From Noviherbaspirillum sedimenti (GTDB taxonomy: Bacteria > Pseudomonadota > Gammaproteobacteria > Burkholderiales > Burkholderiaceae_D): 64,000 nucleotides of DNA. The DNA is taken from assembly GCF_003590835.1 (NCBI RefSeq), contig NZ_QYUQ01000002.1:2480001-2544000 (forward strand), in the 5' to 3' direction. The notes beneath the pieces were generated by a model. The model did not search any database. It saw only the letters and a program-made list of their open reading frames with translations, and was not told the origin of the DNA. The stretch's first letter is position 1. Every line of letters starts with the position of its first letter. This document shows, one piece after another, positions 40,328 through 50,681 of this stretch. Made by a program: the position numbers and the translations under genes.

Positions 40328-40360
40328 AAAGGTGCATCTTAAAAGCATGTTTGATAGAAT
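40328..40360 (+). promoter_or_regulatory. nsrR promoter with candidate NsrR half-sites
   Basis: TAGAAT at 40355-40360 could be the -10 element. Just upstream, GGTGCATCTTAAAAGCATG (from 40331) contains the imperfect inverted GCATCTT/AAAAGCATG pattern seen in NsrR sites. This suggests autoregulation. Confidence 0.45.
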
Positions 40361-40384
40361 GCTTGCCTGAACTCATTGACTGCC

Positions 40385-40837
40385 ATGCGCCTTACCCGAT
40401 TTTCCGATATCGGACTTCGTGTCCTCATCTACCTTGCCCGCAGCGGCGAACGTCCCGCGCCGGTGACCGTTGCCGAAATTGCCAGCCAGTTCGACATCCC
40501 CGTCAACCATCTGGTGAAGGTGGTCGGCCAGCTGGCGCGCTGCGGCTGGATACAGGCCACGCGCGGACGCAATGGCGGACTGCGCCTGCATGTCGCACCG
40601 GCGTCGCTGAAGATCGGCGCCGTCCTGCGCCAACTGGAAGGCGAAGCGGAACTGGCTGATTGCAGCGGCCAGGCGTGCCGCCTCAGCCCCGACTGCATAT
40701 TGCGCGGCGCCCTCGCCGATGGCTTGCGGGCGTTTTACGCCGCCATGGACCGCTACACCCTGGCCGACATTACCGCAGGATCAACCGGAGAGAAAATCGT
40801 GCGCATGCAGCGCGACTTCATGAAACAGCTGGCGTAA
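40385..40837 (+). CDS. nsrR: NO-sensing Rrf2 repressor (NsrR)
   Basis: A 150-residue Rrf2-family regulator whose iron-sulphur cluster is destroyed by nitric oxide. It begins MRLTRFSDIGLRVLIYLA, has the winged helix with a recognition helix around VNHLVKVVGQLA, and carries three Cys in a CX4CX5C pattern (DCSGQACRLSPDCI), the NsrR cluster signature. ATG at 40385 is chosen over an upstream TTG. It precedes hmp, its classic target. Confidence 0.93.
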   Translation: MRLTRFSDIGLRVLIYLARSGERPAPVTVAEIASQFDIPVNHLVKVVGQLARCGWIQATRGRNGGLRLHVAPASLKIGAVLRQLEGEAELADCSGQACRLSPDCILRGALADGLRAFYAAMDRYTLADITAGSTGEKIVRMQRDFMKQLA

Positions 40838-40898
40838 GCTTCGAGCCCGCCTGGAGATTGCCTGACCGCTCACTCGATGAGCTTGTTTTTTGTGTTTT

Positions 40899-40923
40899 AA
40901 GTTGCATTTTATATGCATAATTT
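40899..40923. promoter_or_regulatory. candidate NsrR box upstream of hmp
   Basis: AAGTTGCATTTTATATGCATAATTT contains an inverted GCAT/ATGC dyad with AT flanks, close to the NsrR consensus. It ends 10 bp before the hmp start, just upstream of the GGAGGA ribosome site, so bound NsrR would block hmp. Confidence 0.6.
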
Positions 40924-40933
40924 TGGAGGAAAT

Positions 40934-42133
40934 ATGGTTTCACCTGCTTCACGTCCCTACATCGATGCCAGCGTGCCCGTATTGCGCGAGCACGGCCTTG
41001 CCATCACCAGCACGTTTTACCGCAACATGTTTGCCGAACACCCCGAACTGACCAAGCTGTTCAACATGGGCAACCAGGCCAACGGCGCCCAGCAACAGTC
41101 GCTGGCGGCCGCCGTGTTTGCCTATGCGGCCAATATCGACAATGCGCAAGCCCTGGCGCCAGTGGTCAGGCGCATCGTCCACAAGCACGCTTCGGTGGGC
41201 ATCCGCGCCGAACACTACCCCATCGTTGGCCGCCACCTGCTGGGCGCCATCCAGGAAACCCTGGGCGAAGCCGCCACCGCGCCGCTGCTGGCGGCCTGGG
41301 ATGAAGCGTATGGCGAACTTGCCGACGCCCTGATTGCGGCCGAACGCGAACTGTATGCCGAGGCCGGCGTCGCGGCGGGCGAATTGCGCGCCGTCCGTGT
41401 TACGGAAGTGGTCCGGCAAAGCGAGGATGTGCTGTCATTCACCTTGCAAGCCGTCGATGGCAAGGCGCTGCCGGGATTCAAGCCGGGCCAGTATGTCAGC
41501 GTGGCGGTCAGCTTCGCCGATGGCAGCCGGCAGTTGCGGCAATACAGCCTGTCGGACACGCCGCTGGCGGCGCATTTGCGCATTTCGGTCAAGCGCGAAG
41601 CGGGAAATCCGCAAGCGCCCGCCGGCCAGGTATCGAACTGGTTGCATGAAAACGTCAAGGCTGGCGACATCCTGCAGATCACCCATCCCTTCGGCGACTT
41701 CACCCCCGACGTGGAATCCAGCGAGCCGGTCGTGCTGCTGTCGGCCGGGGTCGGCATCACGCCGATGGTGGCGGCACTGAACCACATCGCCCGGGTCAAT
41801 CCGGCGCGCCATGTGATTTTTGCGCATGCCGCGCGCGACGCGGAGCATCACGCCCACCAGGCCGATGTCGCCGCCGCCAAGGCGGCCATGCCCAACCTCC
41901 GGGTGCTCACCTTCCATGAAACCGCGTCCGCAACAACCGCGCGCGATCTCCATGCCGGCCGCATGGATGCGGTCCGGCTGCCATCCTGGCCGCGCACGGA
42001 AACCAATGTCTACCTGTGCGGGCCGCTGGCTTTCATGCGCGAGCAATGGCAGGCGCTGATCGCTGCAGGGACACCGGCTGCGCGACTGCATCGGGAAGTA
42101 TTCGGTCCGGAAATGCTGGATTACCTCGGCTAA
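40934..42133 (+). CDS. hmp: flavohemoprotein / nitric oxide dioxygenase (Hmp)
   Basis: A 399-residue enzyme that turns NO into nitrate. An N-terminal globin (1-140, with HKHASVGIRAEHYPIV carrying the proximal heme His) is followed by an FAD domain (RQYSLSD) and an NAD(P)H domain (ending VYLCGPLAFM). ATG at 40934 is fixed by the GGAGGA ribosome site at 40925-40930; an upstream in-frame ATG lies inside the operator. Likely repressed by the adjacent NsrR. Confidence 0.97.
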   Translation: MVSPASRPYIDASVPVLREHGLAITSTFYRNMFAEHPELTKLFNMGNQANGAQQQSLAAAVFAYAANIDNAQALAPVVRRIVHKHASVGIRAEHYPIVGRHLLGAIQETLGEAATAPLLAAWDEAYGELADALIAAERELYAEAGVAAGELRAVRVTEVVRQSEDVLSFTLQAVDGKALPGFKPGQYVSVAVSFADGSRQLRQYSLSDTPLAAHLRISVKREAGNPQAPAGQVSNWLHENVKAGDILQITHPFGDFTPDVESSEPVVLLSAGVGITPMVAALNHIARVNPARHVIFAHAARDAEHHAHQADVAAAKAAMPNLRVLTFHETASATTARDLHAGRMDAVRLPSWPRTETNVYLCGPLAFMREQWQALIAAGTPAARLHREVFGPEMLDYLG

Positions 42134-42139
42134 GCCAGC

Positions 42140-42165
42140 CTGCTGCCAAATTTTCCTGGCGGCAG
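42140..42165 (+). terminator. weak hairpin after hmp
   Basis: CTGCTGCC and GGCGGCAG pair over 8 bp with one wobble around a 10-base loop, 7 bp past the hmp stop. No U-tract. Confidence 0.4.
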
Positions 42166-42272
42166 CGGCCGTGGACAGTTGCAGTAGGATCGCCACGTAG
42201 TTTCCTGTCATTTGTTGTATGCGCCGCGCAATGTGCGCGCAGCATACGTCCATTTAGCGGAGTGAACTGGTA

Positions 42273-43214
42273 TCAAGTGCTTCGTCGCGTAGTCGCTGCG
42301 GCAGCCAGCGCCATGCCGACGAGGATGAGGCACAAGCCCGCGGCAAAAAGCGGAGACAACCGGTTACCCAGGAGCAGTATCGAAGCCAGGATGCCGACCA
42401 GTGGCACGCCCAGCGTGAAGGTGGACATAGCAAAGCTGCTGATGCGGCGGCCGTGCTCGGCAGAAATCACGAAGCAGGCCGAAGTCGCCACTGGACCGAT
42501 AAAGAACAGCAGTTCCAGGAGCCGCAGATCAAACGGGATCGCGGCTGGAGAACCCTCCAGTGCCAATGCAAAACCAGCGAGCGGCACAGTGGCAATCAGC
42601 ATCTGCCAGGGCGCAAGCGACAACGGTGATGCTGTCCACCGATGGCGCTTGATATGCAGGATCACTACCGACCAACTGATGGCGCCGATCACCAGGAAGA
42701 CCGCCCCCATGGCTGCACCCGGTGCAGCCCAGTCCATCTCCCAAGGCGAGCAAATCAGGCCAATACCCGTCAAGCCCACAGCCAGAGCAAGGAGCTGCCA
42801 TCGAGTAGGAGCATTGCGAAACAGTAACCACCCAGCAATCACACCCCACAACGGCGTAGTGTATGCCAGAAGCACCGCGCGGCTCGTGTCCACGTGCGTC
42901 ATGGCGATCATGCCCAGGCCCGTGAACACCATCATCTGCAGCAGTCCCATGCTGGCGACGATGGGCCAGTCTGCCCGAGGCGGGAATGCCAGTGAGCCGC
43001 GGACCGCGAGAAAGGCGAACAAGCACAATGCGGCGCTGCCAAATCGGATGGCAGCCAGCCACAGGGGCGGCACGGAATCCAGCGCAAGTTTGGTTGCGGG
43101 CCAGCTAAGTCCCCAAAGCAACACCATAACCCCGAGCCAAGCCAAAGTGCCGCTCCCGGCGAGCGGCGATGAGTCAGCCCGAGACGGGCTAAATGACGTT
43201 TTTGATATGTTCAT
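42273..43214 (-). CDS. EamA/DMT-family transporter
   Basis: A 313-residue protein with about ten membrane helices in two EamA repeats (drug/metabolite transporter superfamily). Features include LLWGLSWPATKLAL at the start of repeat 1 and WSVVILHIKRHRW near that of repeat 2. Such carriers export amino acids or other metabolites. Its divergence from an Lrp/AsnC regulator suggests an amino-acid-related exporter; the substrate is unknown. Confidence 0.88.
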   Translation of the reverse strand: MNISKTSFSPSRADSSPLAGSGTLAWLGVMVLLWGLSWPATKLALDSVPPLWLAAIRFGSAALCLFAFLAVRGSLAFPPRADWPIVASMGLLQMMVFTGLGMIAMTHVDTSRAVLLAYTTPLWGVIAGWLLFRNAPTRWQLLALAVGLTGIGLICSPWEMDWAAPGAAMGAVFLVIGAISWSVVILHIKRHRWTASPLSLAPWQMLIATVPLAGFALALEGSPAAIPFDLRLLELLFFIGPVATSACFVISAEHGRRISSFAMSTFTLGVPLVGILASILLLGNRLSPLFAAGLCLILVGMALAAAATTRRST

Positions 43215-43349
43215 GAGACGGACGCGAAATTGTCTATTTGCAGAACATATTACGCATATTCAGCAGAAATTAATTACCTATATAACCTTCAACAAGTCAT
43301 AATTGGGTTAAATTTACCTAGTTTTTTCCATAATAAGGAGAAAGTATTC

Positions 43350-43835
43350 TTGAGCCATGTGATCTTGGATGAAGCCAGCCTCCGCATCCTGGATGAGCTG
43401 CAGCAGAATGCGGAATTGAGCAACGCCGAGTTGGCGGAACGGATAGGCCTGTCAGCGTCGCCTTGCTGGCGTCGCGTGGTGGATTTGAAGCAAAGTGGCG
43501 TTCTCCGGGGCTCGGTTTCCCTGGTCGATCCGCTGAAGCTTGGGCTTGCGGTCAACGTCTTCGTCCATGTCACGCTCAAGCAGCAAGACAAGGACTCCCT
43601 TGAAGTTTTCACGCGCGCCATCGCCATGCGGCCGGAAGTCATGGAGTGCTATCTCATGAGCGGAGAGGCAGACTTCATGCTGCGCGTGGTGATCGAAGAC
43701 CTGATCAAATATCAGACCCTGCTGCTGGAGTGCTTGACGCAGATACCAGGAGTCGCAAGCATCAGAAGTAGTTTTGCCCTCAGTCAGGTCAAATACACCA
43801 CGGCGCTACCTACCGGACATTTGCGCAAAGGGTGA
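43350..43835 (+). CDS. Lrp/AsnC-family regulator
   Basis: A 161-residue regulator: an N-terminal helix-turn-helix (LSNAELAERIGLSASPCWRRV) and a C-terminal RAM/AsnC ligand domain. TTG at 43350 is chosen because AAGGAG lies at 43335-43340 with 9-base spacing; there is no suitable ATG at the domain start. The gene is divergent from the EamA transporter across an AT-rich 135-bp region and probably controls it in response to an amino acid. Confidence 0.9.
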   Translation: MSHVILDEASLRILDELQQNAELSNAELAERIGLSASPCWRRVVDLKQSGVLRGSVSLVDPLKLGLAVNVFVHVTLKQQDKDSLEVFTRAIAMRPEVMECYLMSGEADFMLRVVIEDLIKYQTLLLECLTQIPGVASIRSSFALSQVKYTTALPTGHLRKG

Positions 43836-43922
43836 TGCGGCCATCTCAAGGCTGTTGACGCTCAAGCAATGGGTGAAGCGCGGTATGGTGCTGTTCCGCT
43901 TGCTACAGACGTCCCCTAAAAT

Positions 43923-43952
43923 AAAAGAGGCCACCTCTTGGTAGCCTCTTTT
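43923..43952 (+). terminator. intrinsic terminator after the Lrp-type gene
   Basis: AAAAGAGGC (43923-43931) pairs with GCCTCTTTT (43944-43952) around a 12-base loop; the T-run is part of the stem. It lies 87 bp past the regulator stop. Confidence 0.8.
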
Positions 43953-44094
43953 AGGAAATTTAATTTTCCTGGGAAAAATCTAGCTTTCTATCGAATCCAA
44001 TCCTACAGCCATATCGGCAAAAAGCAGGGCAGATCCATACGCCATCGCATTGAATGAAGTACTTGCATAATTCCACCAACTACCCCATAATCTA

Positions 44095-44115
44095 AATACG
44101 AATTGTTCTCATTCA
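44095..44115. promoter_or_regulatory. candidate Fur box upstream of hemP
   Basis: AAATACGAATTGTTCTCATTC resembles the Fur consensus as it appears before hemP in beta-proteobacteria (A/T-rich, with TTCTCATT). It lies 15 bp before the hemP start, as expected for an iron-repressed gene. Confidence 0.6.
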
Positions 44116-44129
44116 TAGTTAGATTGCAA

Positions 44130-44324
44130 ATGAACAGCGCCTCAAACTCCGGCAAACAGCCACCGTCACCGCCTTCGGCAATTGTCCCAGTAGGGTCGGG
44201 TGCGGTCGTCCGGCTCATGTCGCAGGATTTGTTCGAGCTGGCGCGCGAAGTCGAAATCGACCACGGCGGCCGGATCTACAAGCTGCGGGTAACGCAGCAA
44301 AACAAGCTGATTCTGACTGCGTGA
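44130..44324 (+). CDS. hemP: hemin uptake protein HemP
   Basis: A 64-residue protein of the HemP family. The conserved half is SQDLFELAREVEIDHGGRIY followed by LRVTQQNKLILTA. In related bacteria HemP is an iron-repressed regulator or helper of heme uptake. ATG at 44130 gives a Ser/Pro-rich N-terminal stretch typical of the family. First gene of an iron block with bfd, tonB, exbB, exbD and bfr; no heme receptor is nearby. Confidence 0.9.
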   Translation: MNSASNSGKQPPSPPSAIVPVGSGAVVRLMSQDLFELAREVEIDHGGRIYKLRVTQQNKLILTA

Positions 44325-44360
44325 GTACGCATTTCCCTATTTGACTTATCGGGTAACGTA

Positions 44361-44567
44361 ATGATTGTTTGTGTTTGCAATAATGTCTCCGATCGAAAAA
44401 TCCGCCAGGCGGCTGACGAAGGCATGACCACGTTGGCGGATTTGCGCAAGCACCTGGACGTTGGCACCTGCTGCGGCAAATGCCATTCGTGCGCCAAGCA
44501 AGTGCTGCGCGAATGCCGGGAAACCAAGCCGTCGATGCTGTTCCCCATGCAGGCCATGGCGGCCTAA
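44361..44567 (+). CDS. bfd: bacterioferritin-associated ferredoxin (Bfd)
   Basis: A 68-residue [2Fe-2S] protein that binds bacterioferritin and reduces its iron core to release Fe2+. Cluster ligands are Cys4, Cys6 (VCVCNN) and two of the Cys in GTCCGKCHSC. It lies in the same block as bfr and shares the likely Fur control of hemP. Confidence 0.94.
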   Translation: MIVCVCNNVSDRKIRQAADEGMTTLADLRKHLDVGTCCGKCHSCAKQVLRECRETKPSMLFPMQAMAA

Positions 44568-44575
44568 TCAGGCGG

Positions 44576-45391
44576 ATGGCGCTTTCCGGTATCATGACAT
44601 CCCTTGCATCATCAGAAAGCCTTGCCGATGAGCGCCCGTCCATCCATCCATTTTCCATGCTTGCCAGCCAGCCTCCCGACGCCCCGACGCCCGCCAACGG
44701 ACCCAGCCGACAAGGACATCTCCTGAAGCAAGCGGGCCCGCTCGGACTGGTGATTCTGCTGCACATCGGTTTTTTCTATGTCATGCAAAGCGGCTTGATG
44801 CAACAGCCGGCACCACCGGAACCCAAGGAAATCGTCGCCATATTGATCGCCGCGCAGCCGGCGCCGGCGCCCAAACCCGCAGCGCCGCAGCCGCCCCTGC
44901 CGCAGCCCGTCCCGAAGCCGGCGAAACCGGTGAAACCGGTCGTCACCCCCAAACCGCCGCAGCAACCCGCGCCCAAAGCGATCACCACGCAAGCCGAGCC
45001 GGCGCCGGCGCCGGCCCCCGCCGAACCGGCAGCCGCGACCGCACCGGCCAACAGCGCACCGGCAACAGCCACCCCCGGCCCGGTCGTACCCGCGGCACCA
45101 GTTCAGCCCCGCACCGTCACCAGCGGCGTCGAATACCTGCAGCCGCCGCGCCCGGAATACCCGGCGCTGTCGCGCCGCATGGGCGAGGAAGGCACGGTGA
45201 TGCTGCGCATCCTGATCACAGAACGCGGCCGCGCCGAACGCGCCGACATCCACAAGTCCTCGGGCGTGCCGCGCCTGGACGAAGCTGCGCGCCAGGCGGC
45301 CTTGCGCGCCGTCTTCAAACCCTATACGGAAAATGGCAGGCCAGTCCCGGTCTATGCGATTTTGCCGATCAGCTTTCAACTGGATAACTGA
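44576..45391 (+). CDS. tonB: energy transducer TonB
   Basis: A periplasm-spanning protein that couples the proton gradient, via ExbBD, to outer-membrane receptors. A single N-terminal membrane helix (GPLGLVILLHIGFFYV) is followed by a long Pro/Ala/Lys-rich linker and a C-terminal TonB domain (PRPEYPALSRRMGEEG ... LPISFQL). The start is uncertain: ATG 44576 is used because AGGCGG precedes it, but 44594 and 44657 (MLASQPPD) are in frame and the last gives a more usual cytoplasmic tail. Confidence 0.92.
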   Translation: MALSGIMTSLASSESLADERPSIHPFSMLASQPPDAPTPANGPSRQGHLLKQAGPLGLVILLHIGFFYVMQSGLMQQPAPPEPKEIVAILIAAQPAPAPKPAAPQPPLPQPVPKPAKPVKPVVTPKPPQQPAPKAITTQAEPAPAPAPAEPAAATAPANSAPATATPGPVVPAAPVQPRTVTSGVEYLQPPRPEYPALSRRMGEEGTVMLRILITERGRAERADIHKSSGVPRLDEAARQAALRAVFKPYTENGRPVPVYAILPISFQLDN

Positions 45392-45403
45392 GGAAACAAC
45401 ATC

Positions 45404-46129
45404 ATGCAAGCAAGTCCGTACGGATTGGATAACCTGTGGCAGCAAGGCGATCTTGTCACCAAGAGCGTCGCTGTCCTGCTGATCGCCATGTCGATCGCCT
45501 CCTGGTACGTGATCGTCACCAAGGCGCTGCAACTGTTGCAGTACCGGCGCGCGGCCAAGGCCGCTGGCCACCAGTTCTGGGATGCCACCACCTTGCAAGA
45601 AGGCTTGGCTACGCTCGGCAGCAACAATCCATTTGCCGTGCTGGCGAGCGCCGGCGTCGGCGCCATGCAGCACCACAGCGCGCACCAGGGGCATTTGCAC
45701 GACGAATTGTCGGTGAGCGACTGGATCACCCTGTCGCTGCGCCAGGCCATCGATGAAGTAACTTCCAAGCTGCAGACCGGCATGGCGGTGCTCGCGTCAG
45801 TCGCCTCGAGTGCGCCTTTCGTCGGCCTGTTCGGCACCGTCTGGGGCATTTACCACGCCCTGGTATCGATCGGCTCCTCCGGCCAGGCCAGCATCGACCA
45901 GGTGGCCGGCCCGGTCGGCGAAGCGTTGATCATGACCGCGCTTGGCCTGGCAGTGGCGATTCCGGCATCCTTCGGCTATAACGCCCTGGTCCGCGGCAAC
46001 AAGAATGTCACCGCGCGCCTGCACAAGTTCGGCTTTGACCTGCATGCCCTGTTCGTCACCGGCGCCCGCAGCGGCACAGGCAAGGATGGCGCAGGCAGCG
46101 GCAAGCTAGCAGTCGTGGGAGCCTCCTGA
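45404..46129 (+). CDS. exbB: biopolymer transport protein ExbB
   Basis: A 241-residue inner-membrane protein of the TolQ/ExbB/MotA proton-channel family, with three helices. The conserved block is LASVASSAPFVGLFGTVWGIYHAL and the last helix GEALIMTALGLAVAIPA. It works with ExbD and TonB, both adjacent. The stop overlaps exbD (TGATG). Confidence 0.96.
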   Translation: MQASPYGLDNLWQQGDLVTKSVAVLLIAMSIASWYVIVTKALQLLQYRRAAKAAGHQFWDATTLQEGLATLGSNNPFAVLASAGVGAMQHHSAHQGHLHDELSVSDWITLSLRQAIDEVTSKLQTGMAVLASVASSAPFVGLFGTVWGIYHALVSIGSSGQASIDQVAGPVGEALIMTALGLAVAIPASFGYNALVRGNKNVTARLHKFGFDLHALFVTGARSGTGKDGAGSGKLAVVGAS

Positions 46130-46548
46130 TGTCGATGGGTTCTTTTTCCGACAGCAATGACGATGATTTCAACCCCGAGATCAACACGACGCCGCTGGTC
46201 GACGTGATGTTGGTGTTGCTGATCATCTTCATCATCACCATCCCCGTCATCAACCATACTGTCAAGGTCGATCTGCCACAGGCGGTCAATCAACCGAATG
46301 AAACCAAGCCGGACAACATCAACCTGGCGATCGATGCGCAAGGCAAGGTGTTCTGGAATGCGGACCAGATTGACATGGAGCAGCTGAAGCTGCGCATCGC
46401 CGAAGCGGCAAAACATGCGCCGCAACCGGAACTGCACTTGCGTGCCGAACGCACCACCCAATATGAAACGGTGGCACAAGTCATGGCGGCGGCCCAGTCC
46501 GGCGGTTTGACCAAGATCGGTTTCATCACCGATCCGAACGCGAAATAA
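46129..46548 (+). CDS. exbD: biopolymer transport protein ExbD
   Basis: A 139-residue partner of ExbB. One N-terminal helix carries the proton-pathway Asp in PLVDVMLVLLIIFI; the rest is periplasmic. Its start overlaps the exbB stop, which implies coupled translation. Confidence 0.96.
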   Translation: MSMGSFSDSNDDDFNPEINTTPLVDVMLVLLIIFIITIPVINHTVKVDLPQAVNQPNETKPDNINLAIDAQGKVFWNADQIDMEQLKLRIAEAAKHAPQPELHLRAERTTQYETVAQVMAAAQSGGLTKIGFITDPNAK

Positions 46549-46564
46549 TACTCATTTACGGCAG

Positions 46565-46585
46565 GAGGGCGCCGCAATCGCCCTC
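46565..46585 (+). terminator. small hairpin after exbD
   Basis: GAGGGCG and CGCCCTC pair around a 7-base loop, 17 bp past the exbD stop. No U-tract; a partial stop between exbD and bfr is possible. Confidence 0.4.
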
Positions 46586-46668
46586 TCAAATGCCGCAACA
46601 AGTCGCTGCCGGTTTGCGTTATCATCCTGTTATTCTCAAACCGATTTCTCACCCGTGCCGAGGCGACC

Positions 46669-47139
46669 ATGAAAGGCAATGCCAACATCATCAAGCTGCT
46701 GAATGCGCAGCTGACCAATGAATTGACTGCGATCAACCAGTATTTCCTGCATGCCCGCATGTACAAGCACTGGGGCCTGCAAAAGCTCGGCAAGAAGGAA
46801 TACGACGAATCGATCGGCGAGATGAAGCATGCCGACAATCTGATCAATCGCATCCTGATGCTGGAAGGCTTGCCAAACCTGCAGGCGCTGAACAAGTTGA
46901 TGGTCGGCGAATCGACACCGGAAATGCTCGATTGCGACCTGAAGCTGGAACAGGCGGCGCACGCCACGGTCAAGGATGGCATCAAGGCTTGCGAAGCCGC
47001 CGGCGATTACGTCTCGCGCCAGATTTTCCAGGCGATCCTGGACGATACCGAAGAACACATCGAGTGGCTGGAAACGCAGATCGAGTTGATCAACAAAATC
47101 GGCTTGCAAAACTACCTGCAGTCGCAAATGGAAGACTGA
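46669..47139 (+). CDS. bfr: bacterioferritin (Bfr)
   Basis: A 156-residue, heme-binding iron-storage subunit that assembles into 24-mers. Ferroxidase ligands Glu18, Glu51, His54, Glu94, Glu127 and His130 can be placed, and heme ligand Met52 is in GEMKHADNLI. It closes the iron block and is the partner of Bfd. It has about 120 bp of own upstream sequence, so separate control is likely. Confidence 0.95.
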   Translation: MKGNANIIKLLNAQLTNELTAINQYFLHARMYKHWGLQKLGKKEYDESIGEMKHADNLINRILMLEGLPNLQALNKLMVGESTPEMLDCDLKLEQAAHATVKDGIKACEAAGDYVSRQIFQAILDDTEEHIEWLETQIELINKIGLQNYLQSQMED

Positions 47140-47140
47140 G

Positions 47141-49345
<2,205 letters not shown>

Positions 49346-49357
49346 GGGCACGTCCGC

Positions 49358-49410
49358 CGCAAGCGTGCTTGCCGCCATTTTTTGACGGCAAGCACGCTTG
49401 CGATTTTTTT
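49358..49410 (+). terminator. strong intrinsic terminator after purB
   Basis: A perfect 17-bp stem (49358-49374 with 49386-49402), 11-base loop, followed by a run of T (49404-49410). Confidence 0.93.
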
Positions 49411-49415
49411 GCTAT

Positions 49416-49437
49416 ATTAGTCCTAATGCGAACTAAT
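49416..49437. promoter_or_regulatory. candidate MarR-type operator at the cyb561 promoter
   Basis: ATTAGT (49416-49421) and ACTAAT (49432-49437) form a dyad with 10 bases between, overlapping a TATATT (-10-like) element at 49413-49418. It lies 28 bp before the cytochrome gene. A MarR-family gene closes the cluster and is the obvious candidate to bind it. Confidence 0.6.
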
Positions 49438-49464
49438 TAAAACTGAACAAATTTCTAAAAAGAC

Positions 49465-49989
49465 ATGGAAAAATATACCAAGACCCCCATGGCCCTGCAC
49501 TGGCTGATCGCCCTGCTGATCATTGCCGCGTTCGCACTGGGCGTGACCATGGTCGACATCCCGGGCCTGACGCCGACCAAGCTGAAATATTTTTCCTGGC
49601 ACAAGTGGCTCGGCGTTACCGTGCTGGCGCTGGCTGCCATGCGCCTGCTGTGGCGCCTGACACACGCAGCGCCCGCGCTGCCGATGAGCATGCCATCCTG
49701 GCAAGTCAAGATTTCTTCCCTGCTGCATGGCTTGCTGTACGTACTGATGTTTGCTATTCCCGTATCCGGCTATTTTTACAGCCTGGCCGCCGGCGTGCCG
49801 GTGACTTATCTCGGTGTGTTGCCGCTGCCGGTGCTGATCGAACCCAATCCTGAATTGAAGGTCGTGCTCAAGGCAGTGCATTACTGGCTGAACATGAGCT
49901 TGCTGGCTGCCGTGGCCGTGCATATGGCCGCAGCACTGAAGCACCAGTTCATCGACCGCGACGGCGTGCTCAAGCGCATGCTGCCCTGA
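49465..49989 (+). CDS. cytochrome b561 family protein
   Basis: A 174-residue, four-helix inner-membrane cytochrome b. Candidate heme His lie in MALHWLIAL, FSWHKWLGV, SLLHGLLYV and VAVHMAAALKH. Members pass electrons from quinol, some to superoxide or YceI-type partners. First of four genes: cytochrome, two YceI proteins and a MarR regulator. Confidence 0.93.
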   Translation: MEKYTKTPMALHWLIALLIIAAFALGVTMVDIPGLTPTKLKYFSWHKWLGVTVLALAAMRLLWRLTHAAPALPMSMPSWQVKISSLLHGLLYVLMFAIPVSGYFYSLAAGVPVTYLGVLPLPVLIEPNPELKVVLKAVHYWLNMSLLAAVAVHMAAALKHQFIDRDGVLKRMLP

Positions 49990-50036
49990 GTCTTCCCTAT
50001 CGATTTCCCGAGCACTTTCCGAAAAGGACTAGCAAC

Positions 50037-50600
50037 ATGACACCACGCAAACTGATCCGTACCGGCAGCACCGCCCTCCTGTGCCTGGCGCTGTCCGGCC
50101 TGGCCTACGCCGCACTTAATGTCGACGCCGCCAAGAGCAGCGTGTCTGCCGTCTCCAAGCAAATGGGCGTGCCGGTCGACGGCAAGTTCAAGAAATTCAC
50201 TGCACAGATCGACTACAACGCCGCCAAGCCGGAAGCTTCGAAGGCCAATGTCGATATCGACATCGCCAGCTTCGACCTCGGCAGCGCCGAATTCAATGGC
50301 GAAGTGATGAAGAAGGAGTGGTTCAACGCCGCCCAGCATCCCAAAGCCAGCTTTGCCTCGACCAGTATCAAACCGGCCGCCGGCGGCAAGCTCGACGTCG
50401 CCGGCAAGCTCACGATCAAGGGCAAGACTGCCGACGTGGTCTTTCCATTGACGGTGAAGAAAGAAGGCGCCAACCAGATTTTCGAAGGCGCCGTGCCGAT
50501 CAAGCGGCTGACCTACAACATCGGCGAAGGCGAATGGAAAGACACCAGCATGGTCGCCGACGAAGTCGTCATCAAATTCCGCGTCGTTACGGCGCAATAA
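50037..50600 (+). CDS. YceI family periplasmic protein (first copy)
   Basis: A 187-residue lipocalin-like protein with a signal peptide ending AYA near residue 23. The YceI fold binds isoprenoid quinone-like lipids. Motifs include SAVSKQMGVPVDGKFKKF and FEGAVPIKRLTYNIGEGEW. The next gene is a second, different YceI; a cytochrome b561 and two YceI genes form a set often seen together. Role probably in redox or membrane stress. Confidence 0.92.
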   Translation: MTPRKLIRTGSTALLCLALSGLAYAALNVDAAKSSVSAVSKQMGVPVDGKFKKFTAQIDYNAAKPEASKANVDIDIASFDLGSAEFNGEVMKKEWFNAAQHPKASFASTSIKPAAGGKLDVAGKLTIKGKTADVVFPLTVKKEGANQIFEGAVPIKRLTYNIGEGEWKDTSMVADEVVIKFRVVTAQ

Positions 50601-50606
50601 GAAGGC

Positions 50607-50626
50607 CAGGGAGAAAAATCTCCCTG
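50607..50626 (+). terminator. intercistronic hairpin between the two yceI genes
   Basis: CAGGGAG (50607-50613) and CTCCCTG (50620-50626) around AAAAAT. No U-tract; may protect the upstream message or reduce read-through. Confidence 0.5.
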
Positions 50627-50681
50627 CCATCGTTCATCACCCCTGTTTTATTTTCTCTATCACTCTGACAAGGATTCAAGC

